From contig JAYESD010000002.1 of the NCBI GenBank assembly GCA_036927565.1, forward strand, positions 141,987,167-142,051,166: DNA of 64,000 bases, given 5' to 3'. Of the stretch, positions 1 to 9,909 are shown one piece after another; the stretch's first letter is position 1, and every line of letters starts with the position of its first letter. A program made the translations under genes and the position numbers. Source of the stretch: Tuctoria greenei (Eukaryota > Streptophyta > Magnoliopsida > Poales > Poaceae). Below the pieces are notes generated by a model, which worked only from the letters and a program-made list of their open reading frames with translations, had not been told where the DNA came from and ran no database searches.

Positions 1-122
1 CTTTTTGGCACCTCGCTCATTTTCTCATTAGAACTTGTGCTCATCTCAACAAAGTGGTTAGGATCGAATTTGCTTGTCATAAATCATCCAAAACCCACAA
101 GGGATTCCTAGATGCACTTTCA
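1..122 (-). repeat. Sirevirus LTR tip, minus strand
   Basis: Read on the minus strand, this begins TGAAAGTGCATCTAGG and matches the first 120 bases of the LTR at 48180 almost base for base. It is therefore the outer end of a Sirevirus-type LTR lying in reverse orientation; the rest is outside the window. It abuts pol sequence of SIRE-A at 123, so it was inserted into that gene. Whether it is a solo LTR or a complete element cannot be seen. Confidence 0.8.
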
Positions 123-885
123 GTTATGACTCAAACACTTACGCCTATCGTGTCTTTAACAAATCCTCCAGAATTGTTGAAGTAGCACGTGACATAGTGT
201 TTGATGAGACTAATGGCTCTCAAGTGGAGCAAGTTGATCTTCATGTGCTAGATCAAGAAGAAGCTCCACAAGTGGTGATAGGAAGGATGGCACTTGGAGA
301 TATACGACCATAAGAAAAACCTCAAGATGCAAGTGACCATCCCATACATCAAGCAAGCTCCTCCTCATATGATCAAGATCAAGTCCCCCAAGATGCGCTC
401 CAAGAAGATTAAAATGGAGGCATCAATCAAGGGGGAGACAATGAGGATTAGGAAGACCAAGATGATAACTCAAGACCTCAAGCGCCTCACCCAAGAGTCC
501 ATCAAAGCGTCCAACGGGACCATCCTGTTGACAATATACTTGGATACATCTCCAAGGGGGTAGCTACTCGATCTTGTGTTGCAAACTTTTGTGAACATTA
601 CTCTTTTGTTTCTTCCTTGGAGCCCCATGAGGTTGAAGAAGCACTACGATATCCGGATTGGGTGATGGCCATGCAAGAAGAGCTCAACAACTTTGAAAGA
701 AATCAAGTGTGGGAGCTTGTGAAGAGGCCTAATGCGAATGTTGTAGGCAGCAAATGGGTGTTCTGCAACAAACAAGATGAACACGGGGTGGTTACAAGGA
801 ACAAGGCACGACTTGTGGCCAAAGGGTATTCACAAGTCGAAGGCTTGGATTTCGAAGAAACCTTTGCTCCCGTAGCTAGGCTTGA
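123..885 (+). pseudogene. SIRE-A pol remnant: integrase C-terminus to start of reverse transcriptase
   Basis: Translation in steps gives the copia integrase tail (RVFNKSSRIVEV, then FDETNGSQVEQVD), a linker, and the start of the RVT_2-type RT with EEALRYPDWVMAMQEEL, GSKWVF, RNKARLVAKGYSQVEGLDF and TFAPVARL. The linker carries stop codons near 310, 410 and 450. RT homology ends abruptly at about 885, immediately after the TFAPVARL motif, and the catalytic YVDD box and RNase H are absent. The gene has thus lost roughly its last 1.4 kb by internal deletion, the left end being interrupted by the LTR at 122. No product is expected. Confidence 0.85.
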
Positions 886-1205
886 TTTAATTCTTTTGGG
901 TTTATTGATAGAAACTTCTTCACAAATGTTGTTGTGCACATCATTTTGATCATGTACCTCCATTTTTGTGGTAGGATCCGTAGTTTTCACAAAATTTCTC
1001 TAGATTAGGGTTCTTGCTGTGTGAACCGGACTAGTCCGGCTTCATGGCGGACAAGTCCGGTTGGGTACGGACTAGTCCGGCCCCTAGGCGGACAAGTCCA
1101 GATTACACAGCGAAAACCCTAACCTTGATCGATTTTGTGAATTCTACCACTATGTCTTGACTCCTTGGACTCATACACATTCCCTTGCTTCTCTTATCAG
1201 CAACC
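886..1205 (+). other. SIRE-A pol/env-like spacer
   Basis: No coding signal. It joins the truncated pol to the env-like gene and contains a four-member palindrome cluster at 1027-1100. In SIRE-B the equivalent spacer (60657-61954) also carries palindromes and a TATA-like stretch, so the layout is shared between the two families. Confidence 0.6.
1027..1100. repeat. Palindrome array 1 (CGGACTAGTCCG/CGGACAAGTCCG), four copies
   Basis: Four 12-bp motifs begin at 1027, 1048, 1068 and 1089, alternating between CGGACTAGTCCG (a perfect palindrome) and CGGACAAGTCC(G/A). Start-to-start spacing is 21, 20 and 21 bp, close to two helical turns. The same motif fills arrays at 31464-32033, about 45145-45516 and 48437-48905. 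Confidence 0.9.
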
Positions 1206-1540
1206 ATGTCGGATAACTCCGAGGTTGAAGCGGAAAAGTAAGCTCTTTATTGCCGGAGACGCGAGGATCAGGAAATGGCTACTGCCTACTTTGAATCAAA
1301 GAGAGCAAAGAAGACGCAACGAGAAGCTCACAAATCTGCTGCCGCCGAAGTAGCCCCAAGAAAAAGAGACTTGTGACATTGGGAGATCAAGCTAGAGTCC
1401 AAGAGGCGAGGACCTCTAAGGATAAGTGAAAAGCCCCAGTCGATGCTGCACCCAAGGAGAGGATGATCATTGCCAAGAAGCCTGCAAGCAAGGCCAAGAA
1501 GGGTGCCTCTCAACCCATAGGCCCCTTGAGGATGTCTTCT
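1206..1540 (+). pseudogene. SIRE-A env-like gene, N-terminal part
   Basis: Starts at ATG 1206 (MSDNSEVEAEK) and encodes a very basic, Lys/Arg/Ala-rich segment (ESKRAKKTQREAHKSAAAE). It carries a TAA at codon 12, a frameshift near 1370 and a TGA near 1428. It is interrupted at 1540 by Copia-B; the gene resumes at 19122 in the same frame as the frame used just before 1540. A Lys-rich start is also seen in the SIRE-B env-like protein (KGKGKAIEEPTAKKQKLSK). The start is inferred from position and composition only. Confidence 0.65.
1536..1540. repeat. Target-site duplication of Copia-B (cttct), left
   Basis: The five bases cttct precede the LTR start at 1541 and recur at 19117-19121 immediately after the 3' LTR. 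This proves that 1541-19116 is one insertion despite the LINE inside it. Confidence 0.9.
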
Positions 1541-1659
1541 TGTGAGACCTATGTATGCTGAATACATTGGCTTTGACAATAAAAGTTTTGAATGCTGCCA
1601 TAACATCCTTTTAGCAAGGTCTGACAATAGGTCCGACTTTCTTTGTCTAGGTTCAACAT

Positions 1660-1960
1660 GTTTTTTTGGTAGCTCCGGTGAGCTTTGTCTTTAGCTCCGG
1701 CATGTCTTTGATAGCTCCGGCATGTCTTTGTTAAGCTCCGATATGTTTTGCTAGGTTCGACTTATGTTGGATAGCTTCGACATGTTTTTGTAGCTCTGGT
1801 GCTAGGTTGTAATAGCTTTGGTAAGCTACGGTGCTAGGTTGTACTAGCTTTAGTAAGCTCCAGCGCTAGGTCCTACTAGCTTTGGCAAGCTCCGGCGCTA
1901 GGTTGTACTAGCTTTGGTAAGCTCCGTCTCAAGCTCCAGTTAGCTTTGGCAAGGTTCGGA
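1660..1960 (+). repeat. U3 tandem array of AGCTCCGG / TAGGTTGTACTAGC units
   Basis: Degenerate repeats of about 32 bp built from AGCTCCGG, GTGCTAGGTTGTACTAGC and TTTGGTA, with shorter TTCGACATG units to the left. The matching array lies at about 10030-10340. The minus-strand relatives (34730-34910 and 42860-43030) have fewer units, so unit number differs between copies of the family. Its place upstream of the TATA box suggests a U3 enhancer-like block. Confidence 0.7.
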
Positions 1961-2740
1961 GCTTGATCGCAATCTTCCTGCTTTTACTGTGAATTGTCTC
2001 AAACTTGCTTTACATTGTTGGAAAGATTGCTTAGTATTCATTTGCTAAGTTTTTGGTGCGTTTTGGTTGATATGGATGATATTGTTTTACTATGGTTTTG
2101 CAACATGCTTATGTGAGGTGCTCACGTGAGGTGTTGTGTTCGGAACTAATTTGAGTCTAGTCACGGACTTGGGCTCGTACGGATTGGTTGTTTATTCATG
2201 TGCAGGTGTTGCTTGAGTTCAAGACATGGCTGGTGACGGGATCCATTGAACTAGTCTTAGAGAGACGATGAGGTTCAACAACCAAGTTCGGGAGAAATTG
2301 TGGTTGAGTTGATCGGGAGGTTGTGCAACATATTTGAATCAAGAACAATGCATATGAAGGTATCGTGGACGTTGTTGAAAGATGTTTGCACGTGTGAAAG
2401 GAGTGTATGGATGTGGATACATGGTTCCGAGGCATGATGAAGAGATGTGGATGTAAAGAATTGGTCGAAAAGGTCCAACCGACTAGGTTATGGACTCAGG
2501 CTGCGGCTGAGTCGTGTTTGACTCAAATATGGAAAGTTTTGAGTTGGTTATGATAGGATTTCGTGTGGGTCACGAATTTGGGTTGTTTTAGGAATGTGGG
2601 ATACGTTCCTAAGGTGTTTGGTAGTCTTAAGATTTCTTCTATCTGCGTATAGAAGAGTCCTAAGCAGTTATGGAAAGTTTCAATTCGTGAACGGAGTAGG
2701 ATTAGAGTCCTAGTTAAGATTGGGTTGGCCTAAGGGCTGG

Positions 2741-2750
2741 TTATATAAGC
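2741..2750 (+). promoter_or_regulatory. TATA box of the Copia-B 5' LTR
   Basis: TTATATAAGC lies about 615 bp before the LTR end. The same sequence is kept in the 3' LTR (11110-11118) and in both LTRs of the minus-strand copy (33951-33958, 42075-42082). Conservation in four LTRs supports it as the U3/R core promoter. Confidence 0.7.
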
Positions 2751-3358
2751 AAGGGCGGCCAGAGATCGTGATGCATGAATTTGGGTCTGTTCCTCTTGTG
2801 TTCTATTGAATGAAATTTTTAGTTGAAAGGAACTTTTGTGCCTTGTTCGTCTTACTTGTTCCAGACAAGTTTTACTCGTCGAGTTTCTGCACAGCACTAC
2901 CTTTCATTGGTGATTTTATCATAACTGAAGTTTTACAGATCCTATTGACGTGATTCTTTTTGGGTTGTCTTCACAACTTGATTATATACCATCTGTCAAA
3001 ATTTCACGTTCATTGGATTTGTGGTTTTTGATCTACATGAGTTTCTTTGCAGTGTTTCAGAATTGTTTTTCTCGGGTAGGACAGATTGACCTTTGTTCGA
3101 TCTTTCAATCGTAACTTGATTGTCTCTCGACGGATTTGAGTGATTCTTGTTGTGCCATCTTCATGACTTGATTCTATCTGATATCTATAACTTTTGTCAC
3201 GGTGAAAAACGTTTAGATTAGTCTCACACACAATTTCTTTAACATATCGTTTTTCTGCCGAAGGGGTTGGGATTTAATTGTTTCCGCTGCATAAGATTTT
3301 TAAATCTACCATTCACCCCCCCTCTGGTATATTTTCATGTGCAATTCGATCCTACAAT

Positions 3359-3370
3359 TGGTATCAGAGA
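3359..3370 (+). other. Primer binding site (tRNA-iMet type) of Copia-B
   Basis: TGGTATCAGAGA follows the LTR end by two bases. It matches the usual plant tRNA-iMet complement TGGTATCAGAGC except at the last base; the minus-strand copy at 41452-41463 has the exact sequence. Confidence 0.85.
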
Positions 3371-3417
3371 CACGGTGCTCTAATATTTGTGATTCACACG
3401 TATTTTGACTAATCATC

Positions 3418-4275
3418 ATGGAGAAATACTCCGCAAAACCTTGTGTGTTTAGTAGTATTGTTTTTCAGGTTTGGAAGGCACATATGGAAGCCTTCATCCA
3501 GGCTCAAGGCTTTGCAATATGGGAGAAGGTATACAAGCCTTACGAAGTGTCGTCAAACGATCAAGTTACAACTACAAATCTGAGAGATGTCGACAACAAC
3601 AACAAGGCTCGAAACTTGATCTTACAAGGATTAACTCAAAGCGACTTCGATCGTGTTGCACACCTCTGATCTGCATACGATGTGTGGAGAGTACTTTGTG
3701 ACTACCACGAAGGATCCAACAAGATCAAAGAGGTAAGTCAAGACATGTTCAAAAAGGAATACATGCGCTTCGAGATGCAACCCGGTGAGTCTATTGATGA
3801 CCTTTTTGCTCGCTTTAATAAAATTCTCAGCAACTTGCGTAGTGTCAATGTTAATTTTTCAGATGCTGAAAATGCTAGGCAATTGTTAAGTGCATTAGAT
3901 ATGTCAATTTGGGAGATGAAAGTCACATCTATTCGTGAATTTACTATCATGAGTACACTTACTTTAGATGTGCTATATTCCAAGTTAAAAACTCATGAAA
4001 TTGACATAATATCACGTAAGAACCCCAACAAGTCTATTGCTTTTGTTTCTCAACGTGACATGCCTATCTCCGGTCAATCTTCATCTTGTGGTACACTTGC
4101 TTTGTTGTCCTCTCTAACCCTTGAACAGATTGAGGAGTTTCCAGAGGAGGAGCTAGTACTTCTCTCTACTAGGTTCTCAAAAGCATTGCAAAATGTGAGA
4201 ACTAGAAGGAGAGGAAGCTTCGGACCTCAATGATGTTTTGAATGTGGTAAGACAGGACATTTTCCTTCAGATTGC
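3418..4275 (+). pseudogene. Copia-B gag, N-terminal capsid part and first zinc knuckle
   Basis: Starts at ATG 3418 (MEKYSAKPCVF), 47 bp after the primer binding site. It contains the copia capsid domain (UBN2/retrotran_gag type): FQVWKAHMEAFIQAQGFAIW, ARNLILQGLTQSDFDRVAHL, MFKKEYMRFEMQPGESIDDL. A TGA at 3667 and a TGA at 4231 interrupt the frame. Directly after the second stop lies the knuckle CFECGKTGHFPSDC at 4234-4275 (CX2CX4HX4C, all four ligands present). Gag forms the particle and binds the RNA. The relative at 41403-40547 shows the same order. Confidence 0.85.
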
Positions 4276-5692
4276 CCTAACCTTTCAGGTCCTACTTCCC
4301 GAGATGAAAAGCAAACAAGGACGAAGCACTCCTCTGCAAAAGATACGAAGAAAAAGAAGGGTTTTATAGGACGTCAATTGGTGAGCAGTTTTATCTCTAC
4401 ACTTCAAGAACTTGGCTCAAGCGATGTGGACATTGGAAGTGATGAAGATGATTTGGCAAACTTGTGCTTTATGGCGGGCAAGTCAAGATCAAGTATGGAG
4501 GAGGTTGAACACAACAGCGACAATGAAGAGGTATGTCCTCCTTGCAAAGAAATGTGTGATGCTATTTCTCATGCCACTGTTATAGTTAAGAAAAAGGACA
4601 AAAAGCTTAGGGACAATGCTGTTAAAATTGAGTCACTAGAATCTGAAATTAATCGTTTGAAATCTTTGATTCCTAGTGATGATTCTTGTTCCTCATGTGA
4701 ATTAATATATGAACAATTGTCCTCATTAAGAAGTGCACACACCTCCACACTTGATAAACTTGAGTTAGAAATTGAAAAGAACAGAGAGCTTCCTGCACTT
4801 AATAATAAAAACTTGAAAAATGCTAGCTGTTCTACAATTGATTTGCATTGTTCTACTTGTGATGATCTTGATAAGAAACTACAAGATGCTATGAATAAAA
4901 TTTCTATATTGAACAATGCTTTACGTTCTCATGAAGTTAAATATTATTCCAATTGCTAATTAAAAGGAAAAACTTCATGTGAAGATTGCCTTGATCTGTC
5001 CAATAAACTTGATAACATGCATAGGACATTAGATCAATTTTGTAATGGAATAAGAACCTAAACTTGCTGCTGAATTCTTCCAAGTCTTGCAATGATAAAA
5101 CTGGTTTAGGTTTTGATTCTCATGCTCATGCTAAGGCACATACACCTAAAATTGTAAAGTCATTAGGAAGTGGTTTGTTTCAAATAGTCCCTAAACAAAA
5201 AGAAGTGGTTTTCAAATCTGCAGGGGTGTTGTCTCATTCGATTTCGAATAAAAATGTTGCTTGCTCATCTAGACATGAACACAAAGTTAAATTTCATTGT
5301 ACCTACTATTGTAGAGATGGTCATGTCATAGACTTTGTTATAGACTAGCAAAACGACAGAAAAAGGAAAGAATAATTGCTAGATCTCATAACTTTCATGC
5401 AAAATTTGCTACACTTGCTAAACCGAATGATAGGAACATGCAATCTGCTGTAATGAGTAGAAAACATGCAAAGGTTGCTCCCAAACCTACAGTTTTTCAT
5501 ACTACACATGTAACATCTCGTAGGACAGTAGTTGGGTACAAAAATCCTCAAGCTTTGGCTCATAAACCTGCTGTTTTGTCTCAGCTTTCGCGTGTTATTC
5601 CTGCTAGACGTCGTGTTACTCAGTACTGGATTCCTAAATGCCTTTTGACTAACCCCAGTATTGAGTCATCGACATATTGTGCTTCTATGTAG
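4276..5692 (+). pseudogene. Copia-B gag, coiled-coil and C-terminal part
   Basis: Continues gag with an acidic patch (DVDIGSDEDDLANLC), a long predicted coiled coil (KIESLESEINRLKSL, DLDKKLQDAMNKISILNNAL) and a second CCHC-like knuckle near 5300-5345. That knuckle is damaged: CTYYCRDGHVIDFV has a displaced second Cys and no last Cys, whereas the minus-strand copy is intact (CTYCGRDGHVIDFC). A TAA at 4957 and frameshifts near 5050 and 5340 break the frame. The segment ends at a TAG (5690-5692) that is also present at the same place in the minus-strand copy and directly precedes pol in the same frame. Confidence 0.75.
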
Positions 5693-8600
5693 GTTACATG
5701 CTTCAGGAAGGATAATATTTGGATTGTGGATTCAGGTTGCTCACGCCACATGACGGATAACAAAGAATGGTTCTCCTCCCTCTCTTTTGTGTCACATGTA
5801 GAGAATGTTACTTTTGCCAATAATTCTTCAACTCCTATAATTGCTAAGGGTTCGGTAAGAATAAATAATCACTACACTTTGAAGGATGTGTCACTTGTTA
5901 GAAATTTGAAATACAACTTGCTTTCTGTTTCACAACTACTAGATAAAAATCTAGAAATTATTTTCACTAAAAATTGTTGCAAAGTTGTAAATTCAAATAG
6001 TGAGCTTATTTTTAACATGTCTCGGTTTGGAAGAGTTTTTAAATCTGATTTTGATATGTCTTCCTCTAAGCATAGGTTTCTAGTTGCTAATGATTCAAAG
6101 GACTTATATTTTTGGCATAGTAGACTTAGTCACTTAGGCTTTGATCCTCTAACGTGTGTTAGTGCTCTTGATCGTATACATGGGCTGCCTAAGCTTAAAG
6201 GGAACAATGAAATTGTGTACTCTTCTTGTAGACATGCTAAGATGGTTGCAGGTTCACATACTCCTCTCACAATGATCATGACAACTGAACCGGGTCAACT
6301 TTTGCACCTTGACACCGTAGGACCTTCACGTGTTTAATCCTTCGGAGGTAAATGGTATGTTCTTGTGATTGTTGATGATTATTCTAGATACTCTTGGGTT
6401 TACTCTATGACATATAGGAATGAATCTTTTAGTCACTTTAGAACTTTATTTCTTAGATTATCAATTGATCACCCAGGATCTTTAAAAGCAATTAGAAGTG
6501 ATAACGGAACCAAATTTAAAAATCAATCTTTTGATCACTTTTGTGCTGAAAATAGAATAGATCATCAATTTTCTTCACCATATGTACCTCAACAAAATGG
6601 TGTTGTAGAAATAAAGAACATAACCTCAGTTGAGATGGCTAGGACTATGCTTGATGAATATAAAACTCCTAGAAAATTTTGGGCTGATGCGATTGTAACC
6701 GCTTGTTATGTCTCAAATCGTGTTTTCTTGCGCGCTAAGCTAGGTAAAACACCATATGAGCTCCGGTTTGGACATAGGCCTAGTGTTACATACTTTCGGG
6801 TCTTTGGTTGCAAATGCTTTGTTAAGAAACATGGTAATCTTGATAAATTTGAACCTAGATCCATTGATGGCATGTTTCTTGGTTATCCATCTCATACTAG
6901 AGGCTACCTTGTGCTTTTACTTGACACTAACAAAATTATGGAGACTTGTGAGGTGTCTTTTGATGAATCTAGCTCAGGTACTAGCTCAAACATTGTAGGT
7001 CCAGATCCATATCCGCAGGGGGGACATTTTTGTTAAAGATGAGGAAGAGATGGAGCTGCTGCCCGGAAATTCAGAAGCTAATGACATTGTTCCAGCTCCT
7101 GATTTTGATTCACAGCCAGCACCGAAGACCACCATTGCTGGTCTAGATCCTCCTCAAGTCACAAGCTCATCGATTTGTGATGAACATGAAGAAGAAGAAG
7201 CTTGTGAAGTGTCCACTCCCCTCTGGGTTCTTAAAAGTCATCCTCCACAACAAATTATTGGAAGCTTGCATGAACAAGTCACACACTCCAGGTTTTGCGA
7301 TCCAAACTCTCATGCTCATTCTGCTTTTGTTGCTTCTTTTGAACCCAAAGATATATCACACGCACTCACTAATGAATCTTGGATTATTGCCATGCAAGAA
7401 GAGTTAGAAAATTTTGAAAGAAATAATGTTTGGAATCTTGTACCTCCACCTCAAGGTCACACTTTAATTGAAACTAAATGGGTGTTTAAAAATAAACAAA
7501 GTTAGGATGGGGTTGTGGTTAGGAATAAGGCTAGGTTGGTGACTCAAGGTTTCACTCAAGTTGAAGGTCTAGATTTTGATGAAACTTTTGCTCCTGTTAC
7601 TAGATTAGAAGCCATAAGAATTTTGTTAGCTTTTGCTGCATCTAAAGGTTTTAAGCTATATCAAATGGATGTTAAAATTGCTTTTCTTAATGGCTACATA
7701 GATGAGGAGGTTTATGTCAAACAACCATCGGGTTTTGAAAATCCAGATTTTCCTAATCATGTTTACAAACTGTCCAAAGCCTTGTATGGTCTCAAACAAG
7801 CCCCTAGAGCATGATATGATAGGTTAAAAACATTCTTACTTGAAAAGGGGTTTACCATGGGCAAGGTTGATAAAACTCTTTTTGTGCTTAAGCATGGCAA
7901 TGACTCATTATTCGTTCAAGTGTATGTGGATGATATTATCTTTGGTTGTGCTTCTCATGATCTTGTGTCCAAGTTTTTAGCTATTATGAGTTCAGGATTT
8001 TAGATGAGTATGATGGGAGAACTCACGTACTTTTTGGGGCTGCAAATCAAGCAAACCAAGGAGGGTACCTTTGTGCATCAAACGAAGTATACAAAAGACC
8101 TTCTAAGGCGCTTCAACATGGACAAAAGCAAGCCTCTTCGAACACCAATGGGAACAGCAACAACACTTGAACTTGATGAAGATGGTAAACCCATGGATCA
8201 AAAAGAATATAGAAGCATGATCAAATCACTTTTGTACCTCACGACATCAAGACCGGACATACAATTCAGCGTATGTCTTTGTGCACGGTTTCAAGCCTCC
8301 CCACGTGCTTCACATCGTCAAGCCCTCAAAAGGATTCCTAGGTACTTACATGGAACTCAAGACTTTGGCATTTTTCTTCCTTCTTCCTCAACCATTACTT
8401 TGAAAACATTTTCAGATGCTGATTTTGGGGGTTGTAGTATTGATAGGAAAAGTACTTCTGGTGCTTGTCATTTTCTTGGTAATTCACTTGTTGCTTGGTA
8501 CTCTAGAAAAAAAAAACCCAGTTGCACAATCCACGGCTGAATCTGAATATATAGCTGCTGCTAGTGCTTTCTCACAAATTCTTTGGATTTTTCAAACACT

Positions 8601-8841
8601 TAAGGACTATGGGGTTGATCTACATAGTGTTCCACTGTTTTGTGATAACACTAGTGCCATTTGCATTGCTAAAAACCCCGTGCAACATTCTAGAACTAAG
8701 CACATTGACATTAGGTATCACTTTCTCCGTGATAATGTTGAAAAAGAAAACATTGTGCTTCTCCATGTAGATACCGAAGAACAATTGGCTGACATTATTA
8801 CAAAACCTTTGGATTTCACTCGTTTGTTACATTCGCAGTGA
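5693..8841 (+). pseudogene. Copia-B pol: protease, integrase, reverse transcriptase, RNase H
   Basis: Opens in frame after TAG 5690. Protease has WIVDSGCSRHMT (Asp codon 5729). The GAG-pre-integrase zinc region (HSRLSHLGF...CRHAK) is at about 6110-6250. Integrase shows LHLDTVGP, SDNGTKF (Asp 6500) and QQNGVVE (Glu 6608), a complete DDE set. RT has WVFKNKQ, NKARLVTQGFTQVEGLDF and YVDD at 7923-7934. RNase H has SDADFGG, STAESEY and the tail NPVQHSRTKHIDIRYHFLRD. Stops at 6335 (TAA), 7503 (TAG), 7812 (TGA, replacing Trp) and 8001 (TAG), plus frameshifts near 7036 and 8510, inactivate it. Confidence 0.9.
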
Positions 8842-9909
8842 AATAGGGGTTATGCATCCTCATGGTTTAAATTAAAGGGGGAGTTTTGAAACTTGAGAAG
8901 ACTATGTGTGAATCCGAAATTAAAATAATATGAGCATAGTATTTCATACATATATGACTTTGTGATTCCTTTTACATGCTGAAAGTTCTTACTACATTAC
9001 TCATGTTATACATTTTGTAGTTTTTGCCATGACTAGTAATTGGAATAATTACTTACGCTAAATCTGGTCATGATCGAACCTTCTTGCTTTTTCGAACTTG
9101 TTGCATGCTCACAAGTGCTTTTAATAATGAAAAATTAATCAATCAACTATTCACATGTTGAGCTTTTATGATCAAATAAAAATGATAAAAGATCAAGAGA
9201 ATATGCATGCATCACACTTCTTTTGAGATGTCTTATCATTGCACTTAGATATGAACTTGGAAGAAGTTTTGCATGACTAAAACCATGTCCTTAAGCTTCT
9301 GATTGTCAAATGACATAGGCTTGGCTTGGCTGGTTAGAATAAGGCAGATGCGCATATAATCTCTTGCAAATATCATATGATCAAAATTTGTGCTTTGAAA
9401 AATAATAAAATGCAGCAACAAGTGTCATGCTTTCAGGTCTTCAAATAGCTAAGTTTGTGAGATCATGACTTGCTTAAATTGAAAAATACATTTGATCTCT
9501 AGCATGGCTTACACTACTTTATGTATCTCATTGATGTGATAGTGTAAGTTACTTGATAGTACGACTTGGATGAGCTTTGTATTATATGTATATGTTATAA
9601 TATGCTCATAACAATTAAAATTTCTCTTTCAACCTTGCTGAATACATTGTCAAAGGGGGGGAGATAATATGGTGAATTTTTAAAGATAAGTATGCAAGGG
9701 GGAGAAATTGATTACACGTTGCACATATTCACAATTATCACATATTCACAATTGTTTTTGGCAAGATTCTTCTCAGAGGAAGAATTTCTTTTTTCTCGTT
9801 TTATTTCTATTTTACAAAGGGGGAGAAATTGTTTTTAAAACTTTTAATGTGAATAAGCCAATGTTCGGATCTTAAGTGCTGTTGCCAATGCATTCATCAA
9901 GGGGGAGAT
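8842..9909 (+). other. Copia-B 3' internal spacer with repeated polypurine tracts
   Basis: Non-coding, A+T-rich. Polypurine tracts of the AAGGGGGAG type occur at 8875-8883, 9652-9664, 9696-9705, 9816-9830 and 9899-9909. The last one touches the 3' LTR and is the expected plus-strand primer. Repeated tracts are a known Sirevirus trait. The minus-strand relative keeps similar tracts at 34997-35010, 35077-35088, 35178-35189 and, decayed, 35225-35235. Confidence 0.75.

Larger units (their letters stand above)
1541..3356 (+). repeat. Copia-B 5' LTR
   Basis: 1816 bp, from TGTGAGACCTATGTATG to the terminal CCTACA, flanked on the left by cttct and on the right by the primer binding site. It contains a decayed tandem array (about 1660-1960) and a TATA box at 2741. 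The LTR pair of Copia-B differs at many scattered positions, so the insertion is not recent. Confidence 0.9.
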
